Origin: Singulisphaera sp. GP187
GTDB taxonomy: Bacteria > Planctomycetota > Planctomycetia > Isosphaerales > Isosphaeraceae
DNA: 64,000 nucleotides
Assembly: GCF_900129635.1 (NCBI RefSeq)
Contig: NZ_FSRB01000001.1
Span: 6,103,501 to 6,167,500 of the forward strand
Direction: 5' to 3'
Part shown: one piece after another, positions 34,810 through 44,000 of the stretch
How positions within the stretch are numbered: position 1 is the stretch's first letter
Layout: the number at the start of each line of letters is the position of its first letter
Program-made: the position numbers and the translations under genes
Notes under the pieces: model-generated
What the model was told of the DNA's origin: nothing
Database searches by the model: none
What the model saw: only the letters and a program-made list of their open reading frames with translations

Positions 34810-36344
34810 GCCGCGAACCCTCCTCGACCGCTCCCGCCGCGGAGCGTCCCATCGACACGGTCCGGGGCACGCGCGACTGGTTGCCCGGCGACCACGCCCG
34901 ACTCGCCGCGCTCGAGACCTTGCTGCTCGACCGGTTCGCCCGGGCCGGTTACGAGCCGTTGAAGACCCCCGTGCTGGAGTTCACCGAGCTCCACGAGCGG
35001 AAGAGTGGCGCCGGGATCGTGGCGAAGCTGTTCGAGCTCTCGGGCACGGGGCAGCCGGGCGTCTGTCTCCGCCCTGAGCTGACGGCCGGGATCGTTCGCG
35101 CCTATACGGCTGCGGCAGAACCCCCTCCCCTGCCCTGGCGGGTCAGCCACTCCGGCCCCGTCTTCCGCTACGAGACCCCCCGTCCCGGCCGGCTCCGCGA
35201 GTTCCAGCAGGTGGGGGTCGAGAAGCTGGGAGATTCGGGACCGTTGGCCGATGGCGAGGTCATCTGGCTGGCTGACTGGGCCTTGGCCCAGGCAGGGGTC
35301 GAAGGGGCGACGATTCGCCTCGGCCACGTCGGCCTGATCCTCGAGATGCTCGAGCGGTCGGGGTTGCCGGTCCCGTTGGCGTCGGCCCTGATCGAGATGC
35401 TCAGCGAGGCCGCCGCCGACGGCCGCGACGTCCGGGCCCTGGAGCGCGGCCTGGAGCAACTCTCGGGCTGGCTACAAACCGCCGAGGCGGTGGAGATTCC
35501 CAACGCGGTCGAACGCGCGGATGACGCCGGTATCGACCGCCTGTTCCGTACCCTCGTCCCGGTGGTCACCGGCCGGCGCTCGGGGCACGAGATCGTCCAC
35601 CGGCTCCGTCGCAAGTGGGACCTCGGCCATGGCCTGCTCGGCGCTCTCGAGCGAGTCCGGGCGCAGGTCCACGACCTTGCCGAATTGAAGGGGCATCCCG
35701 ACGTCGTTCTGGCTCGCCTCGCCCGCGACTACGAGTCGAGCGCACCCGAGTCGGTCGCGGCCTTGCGGACCCTTGTCCGCACGCTGAGCGACTACGGCGT
35801 CTCGCTCGATCGCGTCGAGCTCGACCTCGGCTTCGGCCGCGGCATTGGCTTCTACTCCCAGATGATCTTCGAGCTGCTCGTGCCCACGCCCGACGGGAAA
35901 GTCGAAGTCTGTGGAGGGGGGCGGTACGACGGCCTGGCGCGCGTGCTGGGCAGCGACCGCGACGACCGCGGAGTCGGATTCGCCTTCGGCCTGGAACGGC
36001 TGGCGCAAGTCCTCGACGCCCAGGGACGCGCCACCGCGGCGATCGCGCCGAGCGGGGTCCTGGTCGTCGCTTCCACGACCGAGGCGCACCCGGCCGCGGT
36101 CCGGCTCGCGACCTTGCTCCGCAACGAGCAAGGCCGCGCTGTCCTGTCGATTGACCGCGGACTCGACGAGGCGACCGCGCTGGCGAAATCGCTCGGCCTG
36201 GCCTCGATCGTCGAGGTCACGGGTTCACTCGAGACGCCGAAGGGCATCACCGTGCACGACCTGGCGAACTCCACCCGGGCTGTGAGTTCCGTTTCTGATC
36301 TCGTCCGTATGGCCCGCGCCGAGGCCGAGGGCCGCCGCCGATGA
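34806..36344 (+). CDS. hisZ: ATP phosphoribosyltransferase regulatory subunit HisZ (HisRS paralogue)
   Basis: 512 residues. It resembles histidyl-tRNA synthetase: DTVRGTRDWLPGDHARLAAL at the N-terminus, a motif-2-like FRYETPRPGRLREFQQVG, the histidine-site region LDLGFGRGIGFYSQMIFEL (compare GLARGLDYYTG in HisS) and a motif-3-like GVGFAFGLERLAQ. The altered A motif and the position between hisS and hisG favour HisZ, the regulatory partner of HisG. It also keeps a C-terminal anticodon-domain-like part, which short HisZ proteins often lack. Overlaps both neighbours by ATGA. A second HisRS isozyme is the less likely alternative. Confidence 0.85.
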   Translation: MSREPSSTAPAAERPIDTVRGTRDWLPGDHARLAALETLLLDRFARAGYEPLKTPVLEFTELHERKSGAGIVAKLFELSGTGQPGVCLRPELTAGIVRAYTAAAEPPPLPWRVSHSGPVFRYETPRPGRLREFQQVGVEKLGDSGPLADGEVIWLADWALAQAGVEGATIRLGHVGLILEMLERSGLPVPLASALIEMLSEAAADGRDVRALERGLEQLSGWLQTAEAVEIPNAVERADDAGIDRLFRTLVPVVTGRRSGHEIVHRLRRKWDLGHGLLGALERVRAQVHDLAELKGHPDVVLARLARDYESSAPESVAALRTLVRTLSDYGVSLDRVELDLGFGRGIGFYSQMIFELLVPTPDGKVEVCGGGRYDGLARVLGSDRDDRGVGFAFGLERLAQVLDAQGRATAAIAPSGVLVVASTTEAHPAAVRLATLLRNEQGRAVLSIDRGLDEATALAKSLGLASIVEVTGSLETPKGITVHDLANSTRAVSSVSDLVRMARAEAEGRRR

Positions 36345-37390
36345 CCACGCCGACCATTGATCCGATCCGCCTGGCCGTCCCCTCCAAGGGGCACCTGTAC
36401 GAGGGGGTCGTCGAGATCCTCAAAACGGCCGGCTACAAAGTCCGCCGCGCCAGTGATCGCCAATATGAGGCGACGATCGCGGGCCACCCGCGGTTCCACG
36501 TCGTCTTCATGCGCCCGACCGACATCGTGACCCAGGTCGAAGAGGGCCGCTGCCACCTTGGGGTGACCGGCATGGACCTCTTCGCCGAGCGCGCGGCCGA
36601 GTCGGCGAAGACCACCGTGGTCGTGCCCGACCTCGGCTACGGCGGCTGCCGCCTGGTCGTCGCCGTCCCCGAGAGCTGGATCGATGTGTCGCACATCATT
36701 GATCTTGTGGATTTGACCGCTGAGTTCAAGGCGAGCGGCAAGACCTTCCGGGTCTCGACCAAGTACTCGGCCTTGACCCAAGCCTACTTCCGCAAGTGGG
36801 GCATTTATTACTACCAGTTGATCGACTCCGACGGGGCGCTCGAGCTGCACCCAAGCCTCGGGATCGCCGACGTGATCGTCGACCTGACCAGCTCGGGAAC
36901 GACGCTCAAGGACAATCGACTCCGCGAGATCGAAGGGGGGACCGTCCTCGACTCGGCCTCGTGCCTGATCGGCCACGCTCCCGGCCTGGCCGCGCTGGCC
37001 GCCGAGGGCGAGACCGGGCCATTGGCGCTCCTACTCGACGCGATGGACGGCGTCCGCGCCTCGGAGGGCTGGCTCCACCTGGAAGTGGTGGGCAGCCCCG
37101 CCGCCCCCGGCCCGGAGACCGCCGCCACGGTGGCCGCCTACCTGCGCGACCAGGGCGCCCAGCACATCGCCCGCGGCGAAGTCTGGGACGACCAAAGCGC
37201 CCCCGGCTGGCGCGTCACGGCCCTGGTGGCCGCCAAACGCCTGACCGCCTGTCAGCGCCGACTCTTCGAGCTTGGCGCCAACCGCGTCGTCGGCCTCCCC
37301 ACCCGGTTCGTCTTCGATCGCGATGGACACTCCACGTTCGATAGCCTCAAGGCGCGGCTCTTGGAACTTGGCGAGCGGGCCGGCTATTGA
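36341..37390 (+). CDS. hisG: ATP phosphoribosyltransferase HisG, C-terminally extended
   Basis: Catalyses the first committed step of histidine synthesis, ATP plus PRPP to phosphoribosyl-ATP. 349 residues, longer than short HisG (about 210) that normally pairs with HisZ. The catalytic part has RLAVPSKGHLYEGVVEILKT at the start, GVTGMDLFAE, VSTKYSALTQAYFRKW and the PRPP-loop region GIADVIVDLTSSGTTLKDN. The last about 110 residues end in a beta-alpha unit (RVTALVAAKRLTACQRRLFE) that may be a divergent regulatory domain like that of long HisG. ATGA overlap with hisZ; a long palindrome follows the stop. Confidence 0.93.
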   Translation: MTTPTIDPIRLAVPSKGHLYEGVVEILKTAGYKVRRASDRQYEATIAGHPRFHVVFMRPTDIVTQVEEGRCHLGVTGMDLFAERAAESAKTTVVVPDLGYGGCRLVVAVPESWIDVSHIIDLVDLTAEFKASGKTFRVSTKYSALTQAYFRKWGIYYYQLIDSDGALELHPSLGIADVIVDLTSSGTTLKDNRLREIEGGTVLDSASCLIGHAPGLAALAAEGETGPLALLLDAMDGVRASEGWLHLEVVGSPAAPGPETAATVAAYLRDQGAQHIARGEVWDDQSAPGWRVTALVAAKRLTACQRRLFELGANRVVGLPTRFVFDRDGHSTFDSLKARLLELGERAGY

Positions 37391-37422
37391 TGGTTATGTG
37401 AAGTTGTCTCGGTGTTTTGCAA

Positions 37423-37479
37423 CTCCGAAGCGGCGACCGTCAACCGCGTAGGCACGCTCTGACGGTCGCCGCTTCGGAG
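37423..37479 (+). terminator. Perfect 20-bp inverted repeat downstream of hisG
   Basis: CTCCGAAGCGGCGACCGTCA (37423-37442) and its exact reverse complement (37460-37479) flank a 17-base loop, 33 bases past the hisG stop. There is no T-tract, so this may be a repeat element that also stops transcription. Confidence 0.65.
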
Positions 37480-37602
37480 CCGAAAGCAAGAGACACGTGA
37501 ACTTGTCAGGGCCGGTTGGGAAGGTTACGGCGAGACGGTGCCAATGCCGCTTGTTTCGAATTCCTTGGCTCGTATGCAATGCATGGGTGAACCGATTTAG
37601 GA

Positions 37603-37980
37603 TCAGTGATCCGTCTGGGAGCGGTACTCTTCCGGCAGATGCTGCGTCAGATCCATACTGTCGTGCAGTACGCGACCGATCTCCAGACAGCCGTCGGCGG
37701 TCAAGCGGGCGAGCAAGAAGTGTCGCGGCTTCCGGACGCGGCCCTGGGCCCTGGGAACGTGATCGCGGCTATTGAGGAGATGGTAGACTAGCGCGCCCGC
37801 GGCGAGTTCCGGACGGGACTGACATCCCGGTCGCCGGATGTCGGCGGCCACGTCGAGGATGGCGCGGACGAGAAGCGCCTCGTAGCGGAGGCGCCCTTGT
37901 TCGCCGAAATGCTCGTGGCTCCAGGCGAGGATCGCCTCCAAATCCTGTTCGGCGAGCGGGGATAGACGATAGCTACCCAT
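37603..37980 (-). CDS. parE: ParE-type toxin of a type II toxin-antitoxin system
   Basis: 125 residues of the RelE/ParE superfamily: YRLSPLAEQDLEAILAWSHE at the start, a central L-R-Y-EALL helix, RPGCQSRPELAAGALVYHLL and the C-terminal LARLTADGCLEIGRVLHDSMDLTQHLPEEY, the typical ParE ending (R-V-L-H-x-x-M-D). ParE toxins inhibit DNA gyrase. The gene follows parD with a 3-base gap on the same strand, so expression is coupled to its antitoxin. Complete, with no truncation. Located next to the hisG palindrome. Confidence 0.93.
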   Translation of the reverse strand: MGSYRLSPLAEQDLEAILAWSHEHFGEQGRLRYEALLVRAILDVAADIRRPGCQSRPELAAGALVYHLLNSRDHVPRAQGRVRKPRHFLLARLTADGCLEIGRVLHDSMDLTQHLPEEYRSQTDH

Positions 37981-37983
37981 GCG

Positions 37984-38283
37984 TCATTCCGCGGAAGGGC
38001 TCGAACTCGTCTTCGCGGCCCGACGGCCGATCCGTCCGATGGCGTCCGCGAGTTGCTCGTCTCCTGATAGCGCAAGACCCCGCCCTTGGTCGAGGGCTGC
38101 GAAGCCCTCGGTCGCGAGTTTCTTGAGGAGGATCAACTTCTGCTCCTCGGTCTGGGAACGTTGCTCCAAGAGTCGCAGGCCCGCCCGCAGTACCTCGCTG
38201 GCGTTCTTGTACTTCCCGGCTTCCACCTGCTCTTCGACGAATTGGTCGAAGTGGTCCGTGAGATTGATATTCCGCGTTGGCAT
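37984..38283 (-). CDS. parD: ParD-type antitoxin
   Basis: 99 residues. The N-terminus is a ribbon-helix-helix DNA-binding domain (NINLTDHFDQFVEEQVEAGK, YKNASEVLRAGLRLLEQR), typical of ParD/CopG, followed by a toxin-binding tail. It should autorepress the parDE promoter and neutralise ParE. The family start motif M-P-x-R-N-x-x-L fits the ATG at 38283. First gene of the pair. Confidence 0.93.
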   Translation of the reverse strand: MPTRNINLTDHFDQFVEEQVEAGKYKNASEVLRAGLRLLEQRSQTEEQKLILLKKLATEGFAALDQGRGLALSGDEQLADAIGRIGRRAAKTSSSPSAE

Positions 38284-38634
38284 CGGCGCTTCCTCCGTTG
38301 GCTACTCCTCGCCAGAATAGCACGAATGGCAATTTTTGCCAACTTCGATTTGGCCGCTGACTGACCTTCCCCTCTTCCTTCGGGCCTCGGGAATCGCCCC
38401 GTCGCTCCCAGTCGAGGAGTTGCTGGAATTTTTGCGGCTGGCTCTGAACCGCCTATCGGATGATGCCTGACCGAACGCCGCGGGCTTGAATTGGGAAGTG
38501 CGAGCGGAAGCTCACACGGAACCCATCCGCGTTGGCACTTGACAATCGCACTTTGTGTCGCAAAGCTGAGTTTGCTTTGCGGTGCAAAGTGTCTAAGTCG
38601 GTCATCATTTCGCTCCCCGAACAAGGACTTGCGC
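38284..38634. other. Divergent intergenic region (parD / radical SAM gene)
   Basis: 351 bases between divergent genes. Contains a hairpin (38549-38591). No gene recognised. Confidence 0.6.
38549..38591 (+). promoter_or_regulatory. Leader hairpin before the radical SAM gene
   Basis: CACTTTG (38549-38555) pairs with CAAAGTG (38585-38591) and CGCAAAGC (38559-38566) with GCTTTGCG (38574-38581), separated by a 3x3 internal loop and capped by TGAGTTT. It ends 43 bases before the start codon and follows a TTGACA hexamer at 38539-38544. Confidence 0.5.
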
Positions 38635-40149
38635 ATGAAGTCCCCGTGGATTCCCCGCGCGCTGCGGATCGCTCCTGCTCTGGCGTCCGCGATTCGACCT
38701 GGGCCGCCTCGTCCGAAGTCGGCCCTTCTGATCAACCCGTTCTATCCCAAGGATCCGCACGCGAGCTACGGTAAGCATGTCCTCACGCCTTCGCTTGCGC
38801 TCACCAGTATCGCCGGGGCGACTCCTGCCGACTGGGAGGTCACCTACTGGGACGAGAATCTGCTCCAAGGGCCGCCCCCCTGGGAGCCGTTCCCGGAGGT
38901 GGTCGGGATCACTGTCCATTTGACGTTCGCCGACCGTGCCTATGCGCTGGCGGCCTGGTATCGCGAGCGGGGTGCGAAGGTGATCCTCGGCGGGCTTCAC
39001 GTCCTGTCGTGCCCCGAGGAGACCGCGCCCCACGCCGACGCCTTGGCGATCGGCGAGGGCGTGCAAGTCTGGCCGGAGATCCTCCGCGATATTGAGGCGG
39101 GGACGCTCAAGGAGGTCTACCGCGGGAGCTACCGCCGTCCCTACCGCGACGATCCGCCGCCCCGTCGCGACTTGATCCCTCGGCGTGGCTTCCTGACCAC
39201 CACGAGCCTGATCGCCACGCGGGGCTGTCACAACCGCTGCGGCTTTTGCTACCTGGCGACCGACGGCCTGACGATGCCGTATCAGGTCCGGGACGTGCGG
39301 CAAGTTGTGGATGAGTTCCTGAAGGACGGTCAGCCCTATGCGGTCTTCATCGACAATAACCTCGGCTCCCGTCCCGAGTACTTGCGGAGTCTTTGTCTCG
39401 CCCTCCGGCCGCTGGGCCTGATCTGGAGCGCGGCCGTGACGATCGACGTGACCGACGATCCGTCCCTGGTCCGCGCGATGGCGCTGGCGGGCTGCACGGG
39501 CGTCTTCGTCGGCTTCGAGTCGCTCGCCGCTGAGAACCTCGCCGAGGCGGGCAAGAAGACCCCGAGCCCGGCGGATTATGCGCGGCGGGTGGCGGTGCTC
39601 CACGACCACGGCATCCAGGTCAACGGCAGCTTCGTCCTGGGCTTCGACCATGACCGCAAGGATGTGTTCGAGAGGACCGTCGCCTGGATCGAGGGGGCGC
39701 GTCTGGAGTGCGCCACGTTCCACATCCTCACGCCTTATCCGGGAACGCCACTCTTCCGCTCGATGGAGGCGGAGGGGCGGCTGCTCCACAAGGACTGGAG
39801 CCGCTACGACACGGCGCACGCCGTCTTCCGGCCCAGGCAGATGACGCCGGAGGAACTGGAGGAGGGCTATGCCTGGTGTTACGAACACCTGTTCTCGCAT
39901 GGTTCGATCTGGCGGCGCAGGCCGCGGGATTGGCGGGCCGTACCCCCTTACCTGGCGATGTCCTACCTCTACAAGCGATCGAATCGGCTCTGGCACCTGC
40001 TGATCCGCCATCGGTTGACGGGGGCGGTCTGGCACCCGCTCGTGGAAGCGACGCGACGGAGGCACTTACGGTTCCGTCGTCGGCTGGAGCAGCGAACCGG
40101 CACCGGGGATTGCCCGATGGCGGGGACGGTCGTCTCCGCCGGAGTTTGA
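38635..40149 (+). CDS. B12-binding domain radical SAM protein
   Basis: 504 residues from the ATG at 38635 (AAGGA box). The N-terminal half (about 25-180) is a cobalamin-binding Rossmann domain (SALLINPFYPKDPHASYGKH, VVGITVHLTF, KVILGGLHVLSCPEE); the radical SAM core starts at TRGCHNRCGFCY with the C-x3-C-x2-C motif for the 4Fe-4S cluster, and continues through FVGFESLAAENL and QVNGSFVLGFDHD. Related enzymes do methylations or ring modifications (BchE, HpnP/HpnR types). The substrate is not clear from context; hopanoid or tetrapyrrole chemistry is possible but not shown. Confidence 0.9.
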   Translation: MKSPWIPRALRIAPALASAIRPGPPRPKSALLINPFYPKDPHASYGKHVLTPSLALTSIAGATPADWEVTYWDENLLQGPPPWEPFPEVVGITVHLTFADRAYALAAWYRERGAKVILGGLHVLSCPEETAPHADALAIGEGVQVWPEILRDIEAGTLKEVYRGSYRRPYRDDPPPRRDLIPRRGFLTTTSLIATRGCHNRCGFCYLATDGLTMPYQVRDVRQVVDEFLKDGQPYAVFIDNNLGSRPEYLRSLCLALRPLGLIWSAAVTIDVTDDPSLVRAMALAGCTGVFVGFESLAAENLAEAGKKTPSPADYARRVAVLHDHGIQVNGSFVLGFDHDRKDVFERTVAWIEGARLECATFHILTPYPGTPLFRSMEAEGRLLHKDWSRYDTAHAVFRPRQMTPEELEEGYAWCYEHLFSHGSIWRRRPRDWRAVPPYLAMSYLYKRSNRLWHLLIRHRLTGAVWHPLVEATRRRHLRFRRRLEQRTGTGDCPMAGTVVSAGV

Positions 40150-40206
40150 ACGAGGGGTCGGGTCGATTTCCGATCGGCATCAAGCATTTGGATTTGCTGA
40201 TGTTGC

Positions 40207-40920
40207 TCAAGCGATTGCGCCGAAGGTCCGTTCGTAATCGGGCTCGAGCGGCATCCGTGGTTTCAGGGGATTGGGGCGTTTCTTCGCCTTTCGAGCGGTC
40301 GTCAACGTGCCGCATTCGAAGCTCGAGAAGAATTTGTATTTCTTTCCGAGTTTGGTCAAATCGTGGAATGTAAGCACGCGCCGATCCTTGAAGGCGTCGC
40401 GATAACGCATCCACAACAAGGCGGCGGCCGTGGAGTCCGACCGGCTGCTGTGGGTTGGGGTGAAGGCGATATTGTCGGTCTTGCACGCGTCATCAAGGCC
40501 ACATGCCTTGAGGCCGAGCAAGGGACGTGAGTGCATGGTGCAGAGGTGGGGGAGTTCCTGGAAGAGGCCGAGTCGATCCAGCTCGAACCGGAGAAATCGC
40601 AGGTCGAAATAGACGTTGTGGGCCGCAAGCACACAGCCCGAAAGGGCACGGAGGAGGTCGTGCGCCACGTCCTCGAACCGAGGAGCGTCGACCACCGCTT
40701 GATCGGTGATGCCGTGGACCTCGGTGGCCGCCATCCGCCGATCAGGGTTGATCAAGGTGTCGAACATCAGTCGCGGCGATGAGCCAGGGTCGACGCGAAC
40801 GACGGACACCTCGACCACGCGATCGAACCCGGGAGTCAACCCGGTCGTCTCAAAGTCGAGAACGGCGATTGGGGTCTCGCTGATGCTTTGGGGAAGGACA
40901 CCACTCAATTGACCAGACAT
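40207..40920 (-). CDS. DnaQ-like DEDDh 3'-5' exonuclease
   Basis: 237 residues from the ATG at 40920. Exo I motif AVLDFETTGL (Asp22/Glu24), Exo II in AAHNVYFDLRFLRFEL, and Exo III H-x(4)-D type in TPTHSSRSDSTAAALL, as in the proofreading epsilon subunit and related nucleases. Length exceeds the bare domain (about 180) with a basic C-terminal tail (RKAKKRPNPLKPRMP). It could be a stand-alone repair nuclease or an epsilon-like subunit; no polymerase gene lies nearby. Convergent with the radical SAM gene, 57 bases apart. Confidence 0.9.
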   Translation of the reverse strand: MSGQLSGVLPQSISETPIAVLDFETTGLTPGFDRVVEVSVVRVDPGSSPRLMFDTLINPDRRMAATEVHGITDQAVVDAPRFEDVAHDLLRALSGCVLAAHNVYFDLRFLRFELDRLGLFQELPHLCTMHSRPLLGLKACGLDDACKTDNIAFTPTHSSRSDSTAAALLWMRYRDAFKDRRVLTFHDLTKLGKKYKFFSSFECGTLTTARKAKKRPNPLKPRMPLEPDYERTFGAIA

Positions 40921-40943
40921 GAAAAGAGCTCGAATGAAGGATG

Positions 40944-40965
40944 CGCTCGCCAATCAAGGCGAGCG
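40944..40965 (-). terminator. Hairpin downstream of the TPR kinase gene
   Basis: CGCTCGCC (40944-40951) pairs with GGCGAGCG (40958-40965) around a 6-base loop, about 60 bases past the kinase stop. Confidence 0.5.
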
Positions 40966-41023
40966 TAGGTTCCTGTTTGTTGCGAATGCATTTCACGAGA
41001 ATGTGGACCAGCATACAGAGAGC

Positions 41024-44000
41024 TCACGCTCCCCGCTCGCCGTTCTGGGGGGCGTGAGCATCTTGGGCTTTGTTGGGGATCAGGGCCTGGAAACCCGGGA
41101 GCGTGTGAAGGGGTTTCAGGTCCGGGTCGGCGGCGGCCCTGGTGGGGGAGAAACCGGCTTCGAGCGCGCGGCCCAGGAGGGCGAGCGCGCGGTCGGTGAG
41201 CCGGGGATCGGCGGTGGTCTCGGAGAGAATCGCCAGGGCGCAGGCTCCGTTGTAGAGGTGGTTGGCCGTGGGCGCCTGGACCAGGAGAGTGACGTCTTCG
41301 AGGGCGCTCGGGTGGCCCAGTCGCGCACGGAGCAGGGCGCGAAGCTGGAGGGCGTCACCCAGGCTCGAGTCAATTTTGAAGGCTTGGTCGACGTAGTCCA
41401 ACGCCTTGGGCCGGTCGTTCTCGTCGACGAGCCGGGCCATCACGTAAAGGGCGCGGGCGTTACGAGGGTTGCGTGCCAGGACGTGGTCGAGGTCTGCACG
41501 GCTGCCCGTGGGGTCGGCCTTGAGTCGGAGCACTGCCCGCGCGACCCGAAAGGCCTCGTTCTCGGGGGCGGCCTTGAGCAGGCGAGCGTACAATTGCTCG
41601 GCCTCGTCGCGACGGCCGAGTCGGGCGAGGACTTCGCCCCACGCCGCCAGGACGTTCGGCTCCTTGCGACCCAGGTAGATCGCCCGGTTCAGGTCGGCTT
41701 CCGCGTTCGGCAGGTCGTTGAGCTCGAGCCGGGTCAACGCGCGGTTGACCAGCGCTTCGGTGAATTGGGGGTTATGTTCCAGGGCCTGGTTGTAGAGGTT
41801 CAGGGCCTCGCCGAGCCTCCCCGCGCAGGCCAATGCCAGACCTTGGTTCATGTAGGGCCAGGCGAACTCGGGCTCGAGTGCGGTGCAGACGGCGAAGTTG
41901 CCGGAGGCTTCGAGGTATCGCCCTTGATTGAAGCGGCAATAGCCCAGGCCGAACCAGGCCCAGAACCGGCGTTTGTCCAACTCGACCGCGCGAAGCAAGG
42001 CGACTTCGGCCCGCTCCCACTCACTCTTGACCAGCAGTGACGTGCCCAGCAGCGCGAAGTCTCGACTGGTCCGCGGCGGGGTTTGGGCTTCGTTCGCGCG
42101 GTCTTTGCGAGCCCGGTCCGCCAGGCCGAGCGCGGCGAGGTAGCGGGCGCGGTCGCCGTACAGAGCCGGCGTGGGACGCGGATCGATCCGCTCGGCGCGG
42201 TCGAGCCATTGGACCGCCCACTCGAGCGCTTGACGTTGATCGCCCTCGGACCCTGCTTTGTTCGCCAGGTAGGTTTTGGCCCTCGCTTCGAGCAGGATCA
42301 GCTCCACGATCTGCTCGCGGAACAGCGCTTGCTCGTTGGACGTGAGCCAGCGGGTCCAGTTCCCTTGCCGGGTCTCGTCCCAGAGCCCTGCCCCTTCGTG
42401 GTCGAGGGCGTTTTGCGCGATCGTGATCCCTTTGTCGAGGTGCTCGATCGGCCCGCTGGTGGTGTTCAAGCGAAGCTGGCATTCGCTGAACTCCGACTGG
42501 AAGGTGCGGAACTTGAGCCGGGCCGAGACGCCTTGCAGGCTATTCGAGAGGAGCGAGATCATTCCGCCCGCCCCACAGAGGAGGACGAGGGCGAGCAACG
42601 CGATCGAGGTCGAGCTGGTGGTGCTCGGATGGCGGCGGATCCACTTGGCGGCGCGTTCGCGAAGGCTGGGCTCGGGCGCGTATTTCAGCGGGAGGTCGTC
42701 GAGGAAGCGGCGGAGGTCCTCGCCGAGGTCGCGTGCCCGGGCATGCCGCCGGCTCGGGTCGGGATCGAGCGACTTGGCGACGATTGAGTCGAGGCTCCAG
42801 GGCACTTGCGGGCAGACCACACGGAGCGACGGAACGCGTCGGCGCTGGGCGATCATCAACTGGATGATCTCATGGAGCGGGAGTGTACTGGGCGGCTCGG
42901 GGAAGGGAACTTCGCCCGCGATCATCTCGAAGAGGATCAAGGTGAGGGCGTAGAGGTCCGCCGGTACGCCGACCGCTTCGGGCGGGGTGGCTCCGTTGGG
43001 GTGGAAGGCGTCCAGATGCTCGGGAGCCATGAACACGAGCGTACCGCCGAGCGTCGTCGTTTTGGCTCCCTCTTCGGTGCTGCTCAGCCTGCGCAGGGCC
43101 GCGAGGTTGAAGTCGAGGAGCATCGGCGTGCCGTCGTCCGTGATCAAGATGTTCGACGGCTTCAGGTCGCGGTGGAGCAATCCCTTCGAATGTGCATGAT
43201 CGAGCCCTTCGGCCAGCCGGGCGACGATCCAGACCGCGGCCTGAATGTGGTTCGCCTCGCGGAGGAATTGCCGCGACGGTTGGTCGATTTCGCGTTCGTC
43301 ATGCGCCGAATCTTCGACGAGCGTCGGCCGGCTTCGACCCGAGATCCGGGTCCAGAGCGATTGGATCGTGCCGAGTGACCGGCCCGAGTCGGTCGTGATT
43401 GAGCCGGTCAGGAAGGAGGTCGGCGGCGGTTCCGACCCTGGGATCGCTTCGGTCGCGAGTCGCGTGACCGCGTGGGGCGAAACCTGCGCCGGGAGTGAGG
43501 AGAACGAGCGGAACGATCGAACCGCCCGGGTCGATCGGCTCAGGCCCGAGGTCGACTGCATGCGCTGACTGACGGCGTCGAGCGCATCCACGAGGCTGCG
43601 TCCGTTCGCCTGGGCGGTCCGCTTCGTCTCGACGGCCTCGAGCACCTGCGCGAGATTGGCCCCGCCCAGGTAGGGCATGCACATCATTCGAAGGCCCGTT
43701 TCCGGGTCGTCGTGGACCGAGTGGATCGGGACGATGTGACTGTGCTGGAGCCGCGCCAGGATCTCCGGTTCGTCGCCCACGGCCCGCGAGATCTTCAGGG
43801 CCACGAGGCGGTTGCCCAGGCTCTCCTGTCTGGCGAGATAGACCCGTGCGAACGTCCCCCGGCCCAGTTCCCCCACGATCAGAAAGCCCCCCATGTGCTC
43901 ACCCGGCTTGGGGAGCACCAACGGACGTGCGACCTCCCGCGGGAGCGATGGGACCTTCAGTCCGGCGTCGGCTTCGATCGGCCCGTCCGAATCGTCGATG

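Noticed and set aside
34806..36344. Second functional histidyl-tRNA synthetase
   Set aside because: The histidine A motif is altered and it lies between hisS and hisG with overlaps; HisZ is the better reading.
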